Source: UBA8752 sp002336475 (GTDB lineage: Bacteria > Bacteroidota > Bacteroidia > Flavobacteriales_D > Sanyastnellaceae). From it: a DNA stretch of 64,000 nt. The stretch is taken from NCBI GenBank assembly GCA_943846755.1, contig OX044365.1, positions 1,178,001 through 1,242,000 of the forward strand, written 5' to 3'. The notes under the pieces are model-generated. The model made no database searches. It was not told where the DNA came from and was given only the letters and a program-made list of their open reading frames with translations. Below are positions 52,585 through 63,000 of the stretch, piece by piece (the first letter of the stretch is position 1; the number at the start of each line of letters is the position of its first letter). The position numbers were made by a program, and so were the translations under genes.

Positions 52585-53849
52585 TGCGGGCCATCCTGGG
52601 AATTCTTGTCTTCACGGCAGTGCTGTGGCTGTTCTCTTCAGCACGGAAATCAGTGGCTTGGCGCACCATCATTGGAGCCCTCGGTCTTCAGTTCATCATG
52701 GCTTTCTTGGTACTGAAGGTCCCTTTCATTCGGGCGGGTTTCCGTTGGGTGGCAGAGACCTTTGTTCAAGTCATTGGATACACATGGAAGGGGACGGACT
52801 TCCTGTTGGGCCGGTTCTCTGATGGTCAAGTGGGCCCATACCTCGAGAACTTCGCCTTCCGGATTCTGGCCACCATTGTGTTTTTCAGCGCCTTGAGTGC
52901 ACTGCTCCACCACCTGGGGCTCTTGTCGTTTTTCATCCGTGGATTTGCATGGGTGATGCGCCACACCCTCCGGCTCACAGGCCGGGAAAGCCTGTCTGTC
53001 GCGGGCAACGTGTTCTTGGGTCAAACCGAGAGCCCTTTGCTCATCCGCCCCTACTTGGACCGCATGAGCCGTTCTGAGCTCATGCTGGTCATGACCGGAG
53101 GAATGGCCACCATCGCCGGATCCGTTTTTGCCGCTTATGTGGGCATTTTGGGGGGCACAGACCCCGAGACACAGGCCTATTTCGCCACGCACCTGCTCAC
53201 GGCTTCGCTGATTTCCGCCCCTGCGGCGGTGGCAGCGGCAAAGCTGCTGGTGCCCGAGACGGAGCCCCAAGTAGCAGGAGACGCGAAAATCGTGAAGTCC
53301 AGCGCATCTAACTTCTTGGAAGCGATCACCAATGGCACCCGAGACGGGCTGTCCCTTGCGGCCAACGTGGGGGTGATGTTGCTGGTTTTTACCGCTTTCG
53401 TGTACATGTTCAATGACCTGCTTGGATGGGTCGGCGGATGGACGGGCGCCAATGATTTCTTGGCAGCCAACACCACTTTCAAAACCCTGAGCATGGAGTG
53501 CATTTTGGGTTACATCGGCGCCCCCATTGCATGGCTGGTCGGTGTCGCCTCTGAGGACATCGTCGTCGTGGGACGGTTGTTGGGGGAAAAAACCGTCATC
53601 AATGAGTTCTACGCCTACGAGACCTTGGGCAAACTCAAGGAAGGCATGAGCGACAGGAGCGTATTGATTGCCACGTACATTCTGTGTGGCTTTGCCAATT
53701 TCGCTTCGATCGGCATTCAGGTCGGTGGAATCGGGGTTCTGGCGCCTTCGCGCCGCGGGGAATTGGCCCAACTTGGATTCAAGGCCTTGGTTGCTGGAAC
53801 AACAGCTTGCCTGCTCACCGCCTGTGTGATCTCCATCATGCACCCTTGA
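52584..53849 (+). CDS. Concentrative nucleoside transporter (CNT/NupC family)
   Basis: The 421-residue membrane protein matches CNT transporters: ARKSVAWRTIIGALGLQF, the G-Q-T-E-[SA]-P motif NVFLGQTESPLL, MTGGMATIAGSVFAAYV, and the C-terminal GFANFASIGIQVGG. It imports nucleosides with H+ or Na+, a good fit with the two deoxynucleoside kinases in the window. The start overlaps the upstream DUF151 stop, so the two genes are cotranslated. Confidence 0.94.
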   Translation: MRAILGILVFTAVLWLFSSARKSVAWRTIIGALGLQFIMAFLVLKVPFIRAGFRWVAETFVQVIGYTWKGTDFLLGRFSDGQVGPYLENFAFRILATIVFFSALSALLHHLGLLSFFIRGFAWVMRHTLRLTGRESLSVAGNVFLGQTESPLLIRPYLDRMSRSELMLVMTGGMATIAGSVFAAYVGILGGTDPETQAYFATHLLTASLISAPAAVAAAKLLVPETEPQVAGDAKIVKSSASNFLEAITNGTRDGLSLAANVGVMLLVFTAFVYMFNDLLGWVGGWTGANDFLAANTTFKTLSMECILGYIGAPIAWLVGVASEDIVVVGRLLGEKTVINEFYAYETLGKLKEGMSDRSVLIATYILCGFANFASIGIQVGGIGVLAPSRRGELAQLGFKALVAGTTACLLTACVISIMHP

Positions 53850-53853
53850 TGGG

Positions 53854-53882
53854 TTGGGGCCGAGGGTGGCCCTGTATCTTTG
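53854..53882 (+). promoter_or_regulatory. Promoter for purE with start codon at the transcription start
   Basis: TTG at 53854-53856, an 18-base spacer and a perfect TATCTTTG at 53875-53882 are followed by CACC and the ATG at 53887. Transcription should begin about four bases after the box, so the mRNA would be leaderless or nearly so. Confidence 0.6.
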
Positions 53883-53886
53883 CACC

Positions 53887-54393
53887 ATGAAAGTGGGCAT
53901 CATCATGGGCAGCAAAAGCGACTTGCCCGTTCTGGAACAAACGGCCGAAATCCTGACGGCACTCGGCGTCCAACACGAGATGACCGTGGTCAGTGCGCAC
54001 CGCACGCCTGACCGCATGGTGGAATACGCACGCGCTGCGAGGGACCGCGGAATCGGTGTGATCGTGGCGGGTGCCGGTGGCGCGGCCCACCTCCCGGGAA
54101 TGGTCGCTTCGCTCACCAGCCTGCCTGTCGTCGGCGTCCCCGTCAAGAGCAGCAACAGCATCGACGGATGGGACAGCATTTTGAGCATCCTGCAGATGCC
54201 CTCTGGAATTCCCGTGGCCACGGTGGCACTGGACGGAGGCCGCAATGCCGGGCTGCTCGCAGCCCGCATTCTTTCCGCATCCGATGCCGCCCTTGCTGAG
54301 CGCCTCGACAAATACGCAGCAAGCCTGCGCGACAAAGTCATGGACACGGTGCAAGCTGTGGAGGCCAAAGGAAAACAGATCCAACAAGGATGA
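53887..54393 (+). CDS. purE: 5-(carboxyamino)imidazole ribonucleotide mutase
   Basis: The 168-residue class I PurE converts N5-CAIR to CAIR in purine synthesis. It shows VGIIMGSKSDLPV, the catalytic SAHRTPDRM with His38, VIVAGAGGAAHLPGM and VPVKSSNSIDGWDSILSI. ATG 53887 is the family start; the earlier frame from 53854 falls in the promoter. purK is not adjacent. Its TGA overlaps the flavin reductase ATG. Confidence 0.97.
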   Translation: MKVGIIMGSKSDLPVLEQTAEILTALGVQHEMTVVSAHRTPDRMVEYARAARDRGIGVIVAGAGGAAHLPGMVASLTSLPVVGVPVKSSNSIDGWDSILSILQMPSGIPVATVALDGGRNAGLLAARILSASDAALAERLDKYAASLRDKVMDTVQAVEAKGKQIQQG

Positions 54394-55307
54394 GCCAAAG
54401 CCGCACCATGCGGACGATGAACCCGTCCGACTTTGCCGTAAGAGACCGATACGCCATGCTGGTGGGCACTGTGGCCCCCCGTCCCATTGCATTGGCGAGC
54501 ACTATAGACGCTGATGGCCGCCGCAACTTGGCCCCATTCAGCTACTTCAACGTCTTCTCCATCGACCCCCCGGTCATGGTGGTCGGCCCCACCTTGAGGG
54601 GACGCGATGGCACCGTCAAGGACACCTTGGCCAATGCCCGAGAGAATATGGAAATCGTGGTCAACCTGGTGGACCATGCCATGGTGCAAGGCGCATCATT
54701 GAGCAGCAGCGATTATCCGAACGATGTCGATGAATTCGCCAAGGCTGGATTCACGCCGGCTCCATCAGAAGTGGTGGCCCCATTCCGGGTCGCAGAAGCA
54801 CCGGTGGCCTTTGAATGCAAGGTCACCCAGATCGTGGAGTTGGGCCAAGGACCGGGCGCGGGCCACATGCTCGTGTGCGAAGTTTTGCGTGTGCACATCG
54901 CGGAAGAAGTCTTGGATGCTGCAGGCAAACCCGATGCCCATGCGCTTGACCTGGTCGGCCGCTGCGGAGGAAACTACTATGTCCGGGCCTCCGGCGATGC
55001 GTTGTTTGAGCTCCCCAAACCCGCGGCAGGCGGACTTGGAATTGGCGTTGACGCGATCCCCGCAGAGGTTCGGAATTCAGAAATGCTTTCGGCCAACCAA
55101 TTGGCATTGCTCGGCTCTGCCCACACCCTTCCCGATGAGACCGATGTCAATGAGCACAAACTGCTCGAGCTGGCGGACCTCTTCATGGAACACGAGGACG
55201 ACGCAGCAGCATTGGAGAAAGCGCTGTTCGAAGAAGCTGGAAAGCGGCTTGAACAGTCCGATGTGGATGGAGCGTGGATGACCTTGCTCGCGTACAACCC
55301 CGGTTGA
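54390..55307 (+). CDS. Flavin reductase-like FMN-binding protein
   Basis: The 305-residue protein has a split-barrel FMN-binding domain in the first 200 residues (VGTVAPRPIALASTIDADGRRN in part, APFSYFNVFSIDPPVMVVG, GNYYVRASGDALFEL). A 100-residue acidic helical tail follows (EHKLLELADLFMEHEDDAAALEKALFEE). Such proteins bind FMN and may reduce flavin with NAD(P)H or serve as an oxygenase partner; no partner is visible. The start overlaps purE by four bases. Confidence 0.88.
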   Translation: MSQSRTMRTMNPSDFAVRDRYAMLVGTVAPRPIALASTIDADGRRNLAPFSYFNVFSIDPPVMVVGPTLRGRDGTVKDTLANARENMEIVVNLVDHAMVQGASLSSSDYPNDVDEFAKAGFTPAPSEVVAPFRVAEAPVAFECKVTQIVELGQGPGAGHMLVCEVLRVHIAEEVLDAAGKPDAHALDLVGRCGGNYYVRASGDALFELPKPAAGGLGIGVDAIPAEVRNSEMLSANQLALLGSAHTLPDETDVNEHKLLELADLFMEHEDDAAALEKALFEEAGKRLEQSDVDGAWMTLLAYNPG

Positions 55308-55332
55308 CGTCCGGAGGTGCGATATTCGCCGT

Positions 55333-55725
55333 ATGAGTTATGAGATGAAAGGGACTGTCAAGCGTCTGTTCGACGTTTGGAAGTCCGACACGAGCGAGTT
55401 CTACAAGCGCGAGTTCGTGGTGACCACTGCCGAGCAGTACCCCTCCGACGTGAAGTTCTCCGCATTGAAGGAGAAGTCTGACCAACTGGGTCAAATCAAA
55501 GAAGGCGACCAAGTGCTGGTCAAATTCGACGTCCGCGGCCGTGAATACAACGACCGCTACTATGTCGATTTGAACGCATGGCGCGTAGAGAAAATGGGAG
55601 CTGAAGCTCCTGCTGGCGGCGACGGCGGACAGGCGCAACCTGAAGCAGCAACTGCGGATATCCCTGCGGCCCCAGCGTTTAACCCAGGAACGCCAGCGGC
55701 TTCCGACGACGACCTCCCATTCTGA
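55333..55725 (+). CDS. DUF3127 protein with an SSB-like C-terminal tip
   Basis: The 130-residue protein has an OB-fold-like DUF3127 domain (1-90: YEMKGTVKRLFDVW, FYKREFVVTTAEQYP, DQVLVKFDVRGREYNDRYYVDLNAW in parts). A flexible G/A/P/Q linker ends in DDDLPF. That tail closely resembles the C-terminal tip of single-stranded DNA-binding protein (DDDIPF in E. coli), which docks repair and replication enzymes. A role in DNA metabolism is a reasonable inference; function is unproven. Confidence 0.9.
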   Translation: MSYEMKGTVKRLFDVWKSDTSEFYKREFVVTTAEQYPSDVKFSALKEKSDQLGQIKEGDQVLVKFDVRGREYNDRYYVDLNAWRVEKMGAEAPAGGDGGQAQPEAATADIPAAPAFNPGTPAASDDDLPF

Positions 55726-55735
55726 CGGCCGCCGC

Positions 55736-57097
55736 ATGAACGCGGCTCCTCAAAGTCAACCCGAAGCGGACCGTTTCGCTTGGGTTCCTTCACCGCTCGC
55801 CATCGCCCTCGGTCTTACAGCCGTCACGGCGGTGGCGGCGCTGTTTTTGGGCGCAAACCCCGAGACCATTGCGACCTCGTGGCGGGATGGCTTGTGGAAC
55901 CGTCCGCTGCTGGTTTTCGCCTTTCAGGCTGCCTTCATGCTGGTCCTGGGTCATGCCCTTGCTCTGACCCCTGCTGTCGACCGCATCATCGGTAAGGCAG
56001 TGGCCCTCGCTGGCACCACCAATGCCAAGGCCGCTGCAACAGTTGCATTGGTGGCCTGCCTTGCTGGCTGGATCAACTGGGGACTCGGCCTGATCGTCGG
56101 AGCAGTGTTGGCCAGGAAAGTAGGAGAGCGCGCCAAATCACAAGGCCTCCCGCTTCACTATGGACTCATTGGGGCAGCCGGTTACAGCGGCCTCATGGTA
56201 TGGCACGGCGGACTGAGTGGCTCGGCCCCCATCAAAGTGGCGGAGAAAGGTCACCTGGCTGACCTCGCAGAGATTGCAGGCATTGCTCCAAACCTCTTGC
56301 CGGACACCCTGCCTTTGGGCCTCACCGTTTTCTCAGGCCATAACTTCATGATGACAGGGGCCCTCGTCCTGGCTGCGGTCGCCACGGCCTTCTTCCTCGG
56401 GCGCAAATTGGACCAGTCGGGGCATCAGGGTCCAAGTTTGCCCACCACCATGACCACCGAAAGGAAAGGGCACATTGCCGGGCACCTCCGCATTCTCCCC
56501 ACCCTCTTCGGCACCATTCTGCTCGTCCTTGCCTTCCGAACGGCTGTGTTTCATCCCGATGCTGCCCGCCTCGGCTTCATTGACCCCGACTGGACCAACC
56601 AAACACTATTGGGCCTCGCATTCCTGCTTCACGGCAGCCTTCAGCGCTTTCTCACGGCCATTGACGCTGCCATTGGCGGCACCTCTGGCATTCTCATCCA
56701 GTTCCCCCTTTACTTCGGCATCATGGGCATCATGTCGGGAACCGGCCTTGTGGAGGCCCTCTCCATGGCCATGGTGCGCCTCTCCACCCCCGAGACTTTC
56801 GAATTGTGGACGGTGCTTTCAGCGGGCATAGTCAATGTTTTCGTGCCCAGCGGTGGCGGTCAATGGGCGGTGCAGGGCCCGTTGCTGATCCGCGCGGCAC
56901 TGGACCTCGGCGTCCCGCTGGACCGCACCATTTTAGCCATGGCCTATGGCGACGAACTCACCAACATGCTGCAGCCCTTTTGGGCACTGCCGCTCTTGGG
57001 CATCACCGGCTTGGCCGCCAAGGACATCCTTCCCTACACGGTCCGATTTCTGGCCGTTGGCTTGGCCACCTGTCTTATCCTGACTGTACTCTGTTAG
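55736..57097 (+). CDS. atoE: Short-chain fatty acid transporter (AtoE family)
   Basis: The 453-residue membrane protein has about 12 helices and matches AtoE-type permeases: WINWGLGLIVGAVLARKVG, YSGLMVWHGGLSGSAPIKVAE, FPLYFGIMGIMSGTGL and NVFVPSGGGQWAVQGPLLI. It would take up short-chain acids such as acetate, butyrate or acetoacetate. It starts ten bases after the DUF3127 gene. A hairpin lies about 20 bases after its stop. Confidence 0.9.
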   Translation: MNAAPQSQPEADRFAWVPSPLAIALGLTAVTAVAALFLGANPETIATSWRDGLWNRPLLVFAFQAAFMLVLGHALALTPAVDRIIGKAVALAGTTNAKAAATVALVACLAGWINWGLGLIVGAVLARKVGERAKSQGLPLHYGLIGAAGYSGLMVWHGGLSGSAPIKVAEKGHLADLAEIAGIAPNLLPDTLPLGLTVFSGHNFMMTGALVLAAVATAFFLGRKLDQSGHQGPSLPTTMTTERKGHIAGHLRILPTLFGTILLVLAFRTAVFHPDAARLGFIDPDWTNQTLLGLAFLLHGSLQRFLTAIDAAIGGTSGILIQFPLYFGIMGIMSGTGLVEALSMAMVRLSTPETFELWTVLSAGIVNVFVPSGGGQWAVQGPLLIRAALDLGVPLDRTILAMAYGDELTNMLQPFWALPLLGITGLAAKDILPYTVRFLAVGLATCLILTVLC

Positions 57098-57115
57098 AAT
57101 ACAGAATGATAGCAA

Positions 57116-57150
57116 TCAGGAAGAAGAATGAGATGCCTCATTGTTCCTGA
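57116..57150. other. Bipartite hairpin after atoE
   Basis: TCAGGAA (57116) pairs with TTCCTGA (57150 end), and inside it AATGAG-ATGC-CTCATT forms a second stem. There is no T-tract. It may end or stabilise the atoE transcript. The rest of the 205-base gap before the giant protein is AT-rich and shows no clear TAnnTTTG box. Confidence 0.4.
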
Positions 57151-57302
57151 CAGAGTATTCCTACACATTGGATTTGGGCGCTTCTGCTCTACTTCAATTG
57201 AATTCTCCTGCCATGAATCTTCATTATCTCGCATTTCGACGAACCAATTTTGGCTTACACAGTACCGGGTCGTACTTAAGAGAAGCCCAAATTGCCCTAT
57301 CC

Positions 57303-60098
57303 ATGTCTCTGACTGTCAGGAAGATTGCCTCTTCCCTCCTCTTTCTCGCGCTGACGTCTGCCTGTTTGGCCCAACAAGAATGGGCTTATCACCACCCAGA
57401 GCACATCGACCACAGCCATATCCTCGTGGATTCCAATTGGGGTACTGAACGTGTGATTGCAGCGGTGTCCCACTACGATTTGGGGCTGGGGTCTTCCGGG
57501 GCCACAACCAATACCCCGCAAGGCAGCTCCATCATCATCCGTCAAAAGGAAGATGGCACGCTCCTGTGGGAAAAGGAATACTTCTCCAACTACCTGCTCA
57601 GAATTTCAGACATGAAAGTCGTGCCGGGCACCAGTGGCCAAACCATCGCTGCAGTGGGTCACATCCGACTTTCCATGACGGGAACCTTTAGCGACCGAGC
57701 CATCATGATCATGATTGATGCGGGCACAGGAGTCCTGCTTGACTACTACATGTTGAGCAGCGCCAACCCTCAAATCCCGCTTGATTCGCGATTGTTGGGC
57801 CTGGATTTCTACATGTACGAAAACCAGATGCACATCGCCTGTGTGGGATGGACCGGCGATGTCACATCTACATCAGGAGCTCACAAAGGGTTGTACCTGC
57901 GTTCATTGATCGGACCGTCGGGATTCAGCCTCCTGGGTGCGCTCGACTTCGACTCTAACAACGGTGGTTCAGACTGCGACTTTCTCGGCAAGGTGGTCAA
58001 TGACGGCTCGGGCATGCTTGTCATTGGATCGACGAATCAATACGCGGTGAATGGACAAAATGAACAAGGCGCCCTGGTGGCCAGAATCAAATACAACGGC
58101 AACTACGATTGGGGCAGAAGCTATTGGGAAGCTGTGGGAACAGGGCAGGACGACGGTGTTGTAGCCGCCGATATCCTTGCGATTCCAAACCAGCCATTGA
58201 TTCTGGCACTGAATCACCTCAAGAATCAGCGGATGTCCATCTCCACCTTGGACCCGACTTCAGGATTCACACAGTCCAGCTACTCTGTCGACGTCACCCT
58301 GCCGGACAGCCAAATGGAAATCATCAAAGCCTTCGACCTCGAAGCCACGGATGGACAGAACTTCATACTTGGCGGTTACCTCCATGAGCACCCGTGGACG
58401 GACGCCTCAGGTACCGCACAACTCGGCAACATCCCATTCCGCCTCGGGGGATCCCTCCAAGACCAGGGCATGATCTTCGATGACCTCATCGCTTTTCGCG
58501 TCCCATCGAAAGGGGCTGGAGAAACCGTGAACAATTGGGCTTATGCCCCCTTTCCACAGGACCGCTGGCAGCCGTATGTCTACCACCCAGAGATGTTCAC
58601 TCTGGAGGCAGGCAACGACCCCAACATTGACCTTCTCCTCACGGGATACCGTGAGCGCACCTTCTCTCCCAATCGATTTGACCTCGACATCATTCCCACC
58701 AACTACGGAGGAACTTTCGGCCCTTGTGAAGCGGTGTCCATCACAGAGGTGATCACTCCCGAGGGCATTCCGTATTTCGACATTCCTGATCCGGTTCCCA
58801 CGTCTTTGTCACTGCTGGGAGACTCGCTGGGCATCTCGTCCATTGCCTTGGATGCGCTGGATTGCGGTCAACTGAGCACTCCGTTGTGTTCCTTGCCCGA
58901 CTTTATTGCCACTACCATCAACTGTCTCGATGTCGACTTTGAAGCACTGAACGGAACGACCATCCCTGCTGACGTCCATTACACTTGGGATTTTGGTGAC
59001 GGTTCGGCCCCATTGACGGGCACAAACCTCAATAACCCCCCTATCCACTCGTATGGGAGTCCAGGAACCTATTCGGTCGAATTGGAAACCTACTGCATTT
59101 GGGACCCCTCTACCACTGTCAACGCCAATACGACGGTGACGGTAGAAGATTGTGGAACTCCTCCGTGTGACGTGGGGGCCATCGGCATGGACATGTGGCT
59201 TTACTGCGGTGAGGGCTGCTGGGGAGGCATGACCGGGACACGTGCGGCCATTACATTCGACATGGCCCTGTTCGCTCTAAGCGAAGCCGATTACGATGCT
59301 GAAGTCTGCTTCAGCGATGGCACAACCATGCCCCTCAATCTGGACATGCCCATGTCCATCATCAAATGTTTCTCAGGGTTTACCTTCTTCAAGAAGGCCT
59401 GCCTCAAAATCTATGAAGAGGGAGAGCTGGCATCGGGAGGCGACCCCTGCTATGAAGTCTGCGACAGTGAAACATGCCTCACCCTCGAGCCCATTCCTTT
59501 TGATCTCGCAGCAGCACTGCTTCCCGACCTTTCCTTCCATCAATCCACCTGCTCCATCGAGGCGAATGAATTGCCCGAATCCATAGAATCCACAACGCAA
59601 GTGACGGTCTTCAATTCGGCTTTCCCCGGTGGCGGCGATGCTGCTGCATTTATCTCGGCTTTCCTCGACGGTGAGGACTTCGCCGATCAGGCGGCATACC
59701 TCACCAACGGCACCTCCTACGGGAGCTATTCAGCCAGTGACGAATGTGGCTACTTCCTCAATGCTGCATTGACCCATGCGGTCAATTACTGCGAAGACGA
59801 CACGACAGGCCCCTTGTACTGGCAAGCAGCCGCGCTCGCCGCGGGCCCCAATGCCATCATGGTGGGGGGGCTTCCTCAAGTCCAGTTGGCTTCCGCCTAT
59901 CATCCCGGGCGACACCTACATCCCGGGCGACACCTACATCCCGGGCGACACCTACATCCCGGGCGACACCTACCTCGGACCCGACCCCGCCCCCACCGGA
60001 TCGGACCTGAGCTTCACCGACCTCATCCTGCTCGATCCTGTTCTGGAGGGCGTGGGATTCAATACTTGGAACCTCAGCGGGTCCGCTGGACCCGGTGA
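57303..60098 (+). CDS. Giant secreted PKD-containing protein, N-terminal part (frame breaks near 59864)
   Basis: From ATG 57303 the protein has a signal peptide (residues 1-24, ending ACLAQQ). About 500 residues resembling a beta-propeller-like repeat domain follow (GALVARIKYNGNYDWGRSYW is typical). A PKD domain lies near 536-618 (HYTWDFGDGSAPL, SYGSPGTYSVELE), then a cysteine-rich region. After position 59870 the frame turns into low-complexity PGRHLH repeats and stops at 60098, while the adjacent frame continues as ordinary protein. The true protein therefore most likely switches frame at the G7 run 59864-59870. It is exported, with surface or extracellular placement inferred. Confidence 0.82.
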   Translation: MSLTVRKIASSLLFLALTSACLAQQEWAYHHPEHIDHSHILVDSNWGTERVIAAVSHYDLGLGSSGATTNTPQGSSIIIRQKEDGTLLWEKEYFSNYLLRISDMKVVPGTSGQTIAAVGHIRLSMTGTFSDRAIMIMIDAGTGVLLDYYMLSSANPQIPLDSRLLGLDFYMYENQMHIACVGWTGDVTSTSGAHKGLYLRSLIGPSGFSLLGALDFDSNNGGSDCDFLGKVVNDGSGMLVIGSTNQYAVNGQNEQGALVARIKYNGNYDWGRSYWEAVGTGQDDGVVAADILAIPNQPLILALNHLKNQRMSISTLDPTSGFTQSSYSVDVTLPDSQMEIIKAFDLEATDGQNFILGGYLHEHPWTDASGTAQLGNIPFRLGGSLQDQGMIFDDLIAFRVPSKGAGETVNNWAYAPFPQDRWQPYVYHPEMFTLEAGNDPNIDLLLTGYRERTFSPNRFDLDIIPTNYGGTFGPCEAVSITEVITPEGIPYFDIPDPVPTSLSLLGDSLGISSIALDALDCGQLSTPLCSLPDFIATTINCLDVDFEALNGTTIPADVHYTWDFGDGSAPLTGTNLNNPPIHSYGSPGTYSVELETYCIWDPSTTVNANTTVTVEDCGTPPCDVGAIGMDMWLYCGEGCWGGMTGTRAAITFDMALFALSEADYDAEVCFSDGTTMPLNLDMPMSIIKCFSGFTFFKKACLKIYEEGELASGGDPCYEVCDSETCLTLEPIPFDLAAALLPDLSFHQSTCSIEANELPESIESTTQVTVFNSAFPGGGDAAAFISAFLDGEDFADQAAYLTNGTSYGSYSASDECGYFLNAALTHAVNYCEDDTTGPLYWQAAALAAGPNAIMVGGLPQVQLASAYHPGRHLHPGRHLHPGRHLHPGRHLPRTRPRPHRIGPELHRPHPARSCSGGRGIQYLEPQRVRWTR

Positions 60099-63000
60099 AA
60101 CATCTTTCTTCACATCCGGGCCAAACCCTTGCCTGTCTGACGATAACGGAAGCCTGGAAGACAACCAATTCTACGACAATGGCCTGTTGGGATCTGCCCG
60201 CTTCGCACTTTCAGAGAACACTTCTATTCTCATAGCAGAGACCGGCCAAGTCTGCCCCGACAACTACAACTACCTGACTCAGGTCACCCTTGAGGTCTTC
60301 AATACCGCCCCGCTTTTTGAGCAGGAAGAAGAGTTCCCCATGAGCGAATGGACGCCCTTCACTTTCTCGGGCACAGCACTGTTGACCGATGCGGTGCTCG
60401 AACCCAACAGTCCCAGCGCCAACGCGGAACCCCTTGTGATTGACTACTTCGATGGTTACGGTGACGGTTCCGGTCCATGGAGCATCAGCGATGTAGGCGG
60501 CAACGTGGTCGCCACAGGAAGTATGGCCGATGGCCCTGCAGAAGGTGTCCCCACGTCCAACAGCGGCAGCGTTGCCTTGGCGCCAGGCCACTATACTTTC
60601 TCTTGGGATGTCGACTGCTACGGGGCCTATGACAACTCTGGCATTCAACTCAGCTTGAATGGTGAGACCCTCGCGGATTTTGCACCAGGCACCCTCAGCC
60701 CAGGCATCATCACGACGGACATCTTCATTCCGGGCATCGTCATTGTGCCTCCTTTTGCAACCGTGGACACGACGTGTGATGCGGTATTCTCACATGACTT
60801 GATGGCCACGGGTGCACTTCCACCGAGCACACCCGGCACTTACATTGCAAACGAAGACAACATCCAACTCGGGTTTGAGATGTTCTTTGACGGGTTTGGC
60901 GCCACCTATGGGTCGGCCGCTGTGACTTCAGCCCTTCCCACAGTAGGATCGGGGCAAGTGTTGACCACCAGCAACATCCTCGCTGTCTATGACATGTCGG
61001 CCTTTCCGAATGTCAATGAGGTCAGCTTTGTGTTCTTTGACGGAGCTGGAATCGAGAACCTCCAGGTCAATGGACACGCCCTGCTCACCGGCGAGCTGGA
61101 AACCATGCCTACTGCTGTGGCACCCGGCGTGACCATGTCGGTCACCACCTCGGCCTATCCCGGCTACCAAACCGGCACGGTGGTGCTGACCGGAAACGTA
61201 CAGAAGCTCGAAATCGGCGGACAACAGTTCTTCGTGGACCACATCTGTGTGAAGCACGACGGCACGGTCATCCAGGCGCCCAATACGGGCGGATGCACGG
61301 CCACATGCGATGTCTTTACCGGATTTGACGTGCTCACGGCAGGCGACCGCTATGGAGACCCTGCAGAAGGGGCCAACATCAACGTGGCGCCAGGTACGCA
61401 AGCCACCACAAGTGACGGTGTGCCCATCTACCTCGAACCGCTGCATGACTTTGGTTCGACGTACTACAACTACATGGCGGTCGACGCCCACTATGGCGGA
61501 TGGGGTACCGGTATGTCACTGTGGACCAACAACATCACCGCCCAATTCGACATCCAATCCGTCGTGGATATAACCGACACGGTCTGCATCGAATTCCGCG
61601 ATGAAGGCGGGTTCGAGAACCTGTGGGTCAATGGGGCCGCACCGGCAACCAGCCCGAATGGCTATGGCGGACTGATGGTCTTCAATGGAGCCGTCATCGG
61701 CGGCGTGCAAGTGCAGGTCACGGGAGCCAATGTGGGGTATGCCTTTGAGGGCACCATCACCCTGATCGGTGACGTAGATAAGCTTTCTATTGGGGGCCAA
61801 GAACTCTGGCTGGACAACCTCTGCATCTCTGCTTCACCGCCGCCGCCCTCACTGGCTGAGGTCGTCGCTGCTGAAGGCGAAGAAGGTCTGCTTGAACTCC
61901 TGTCCGTTTCCTTCGATCCGGATACCGCAACCTGTCAGGTCGCCATGGCCCTGCAGCTGGAATCTGGGTTCCCGCTTGTCGATGAGCTGCAGCTGCAAAT
62001 CAGCAATGTCCAGACCGGTGAGGTCGTCTCTAATTCCCTGATTGCCGTCGTGATCATCACCGCATTGGAAGGTGATGGGGCCGACGAAGGGGATTCTGGT
62101 GGCCCGCTCATCAACGCGGTAACGGCCATCGAATACGGTCTCATCGCAGCCAATGTGCCCATTCCAGACGTGGGAGAAGGAGAGACCCTATCGTTCTCAC
62201 TGGTCTTCTCGGACTTCGAGACCACTCTGGTCGTCGAGATTCCTGGGCTCACCTTCCCCGGCTGTCCTGGTGGCGGGATCGACTTCCCATGTGACGTGGA
62301 CGCCACGTTTGCTGTGCTTGAGACGCCATGTGGGGTGTTCACCATCCTATCGGCACCACAGCCTTCAGCGATGGAGACCTGGACCTTAAATGGCTTGCCT
62401 TACATGCCTACCGGAGATCCCAATGCGTTTACGCTGGGCCTCTCCGAAGGTGTGCACACCCTGTGCCGCACGGTGACGAGCTTGCTGTTGCCCAATTGCA
62501 GCGACACCTTCTGCCATCCTTTGATCGTGGACTGCTCGGCGGATTCCTGCGACTACAGCTTCACGCATGAGACCATGAGCTTTGGAGCGGTCAATACAGC
62601 CGTGACTTACACAGAGGACCACATCGACCTGACCTTCGCCGGATACGACGATGGACTGGGCAGTGGCCCCTCCTTGGGCAATGCATTCGTGGACAATGCC
62701 ATACCCGGCATTGGCACCGACCAAGTGTTGCTGCTCTCCAACGTCAATGCGGATTACAATTTGACCAACCTCGTGAACGTATCCCGGGTCACCTTCGATT
62801 ACTTCGACGGCGCGGGCATCGAGAACCTGATGGTCAACGGCAGTTTCATGATCGATGAATTCGGTGCCCTCTTCGGATCGACCTTCACTATGGGCGGCGT
62901 TGACGTGTTCATCACACGTGCTTCGGCAGCCGGATACGATTACGGAGAAGTGATCTTGACCGGAAATGTTCAGTCCTTTGCCGTGGGCGGACAGCAGTTC

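Noticed and set aside
52650..54689. 679-codon minus-strand open frame across the CNT transporter, purE and flavin reductase
   Set aside because: It crosses three well-identified plus-strand genes and a promoter, and its composition (Ser, His, Gln, Arg rich) is that of a high-GC antisense shadow.
59902..59973. Four 18-base repeats as a CRISPR-like array
   Set aside because: The copies are directly adjacent with no spacers and encode an in-frame hexapeptide.
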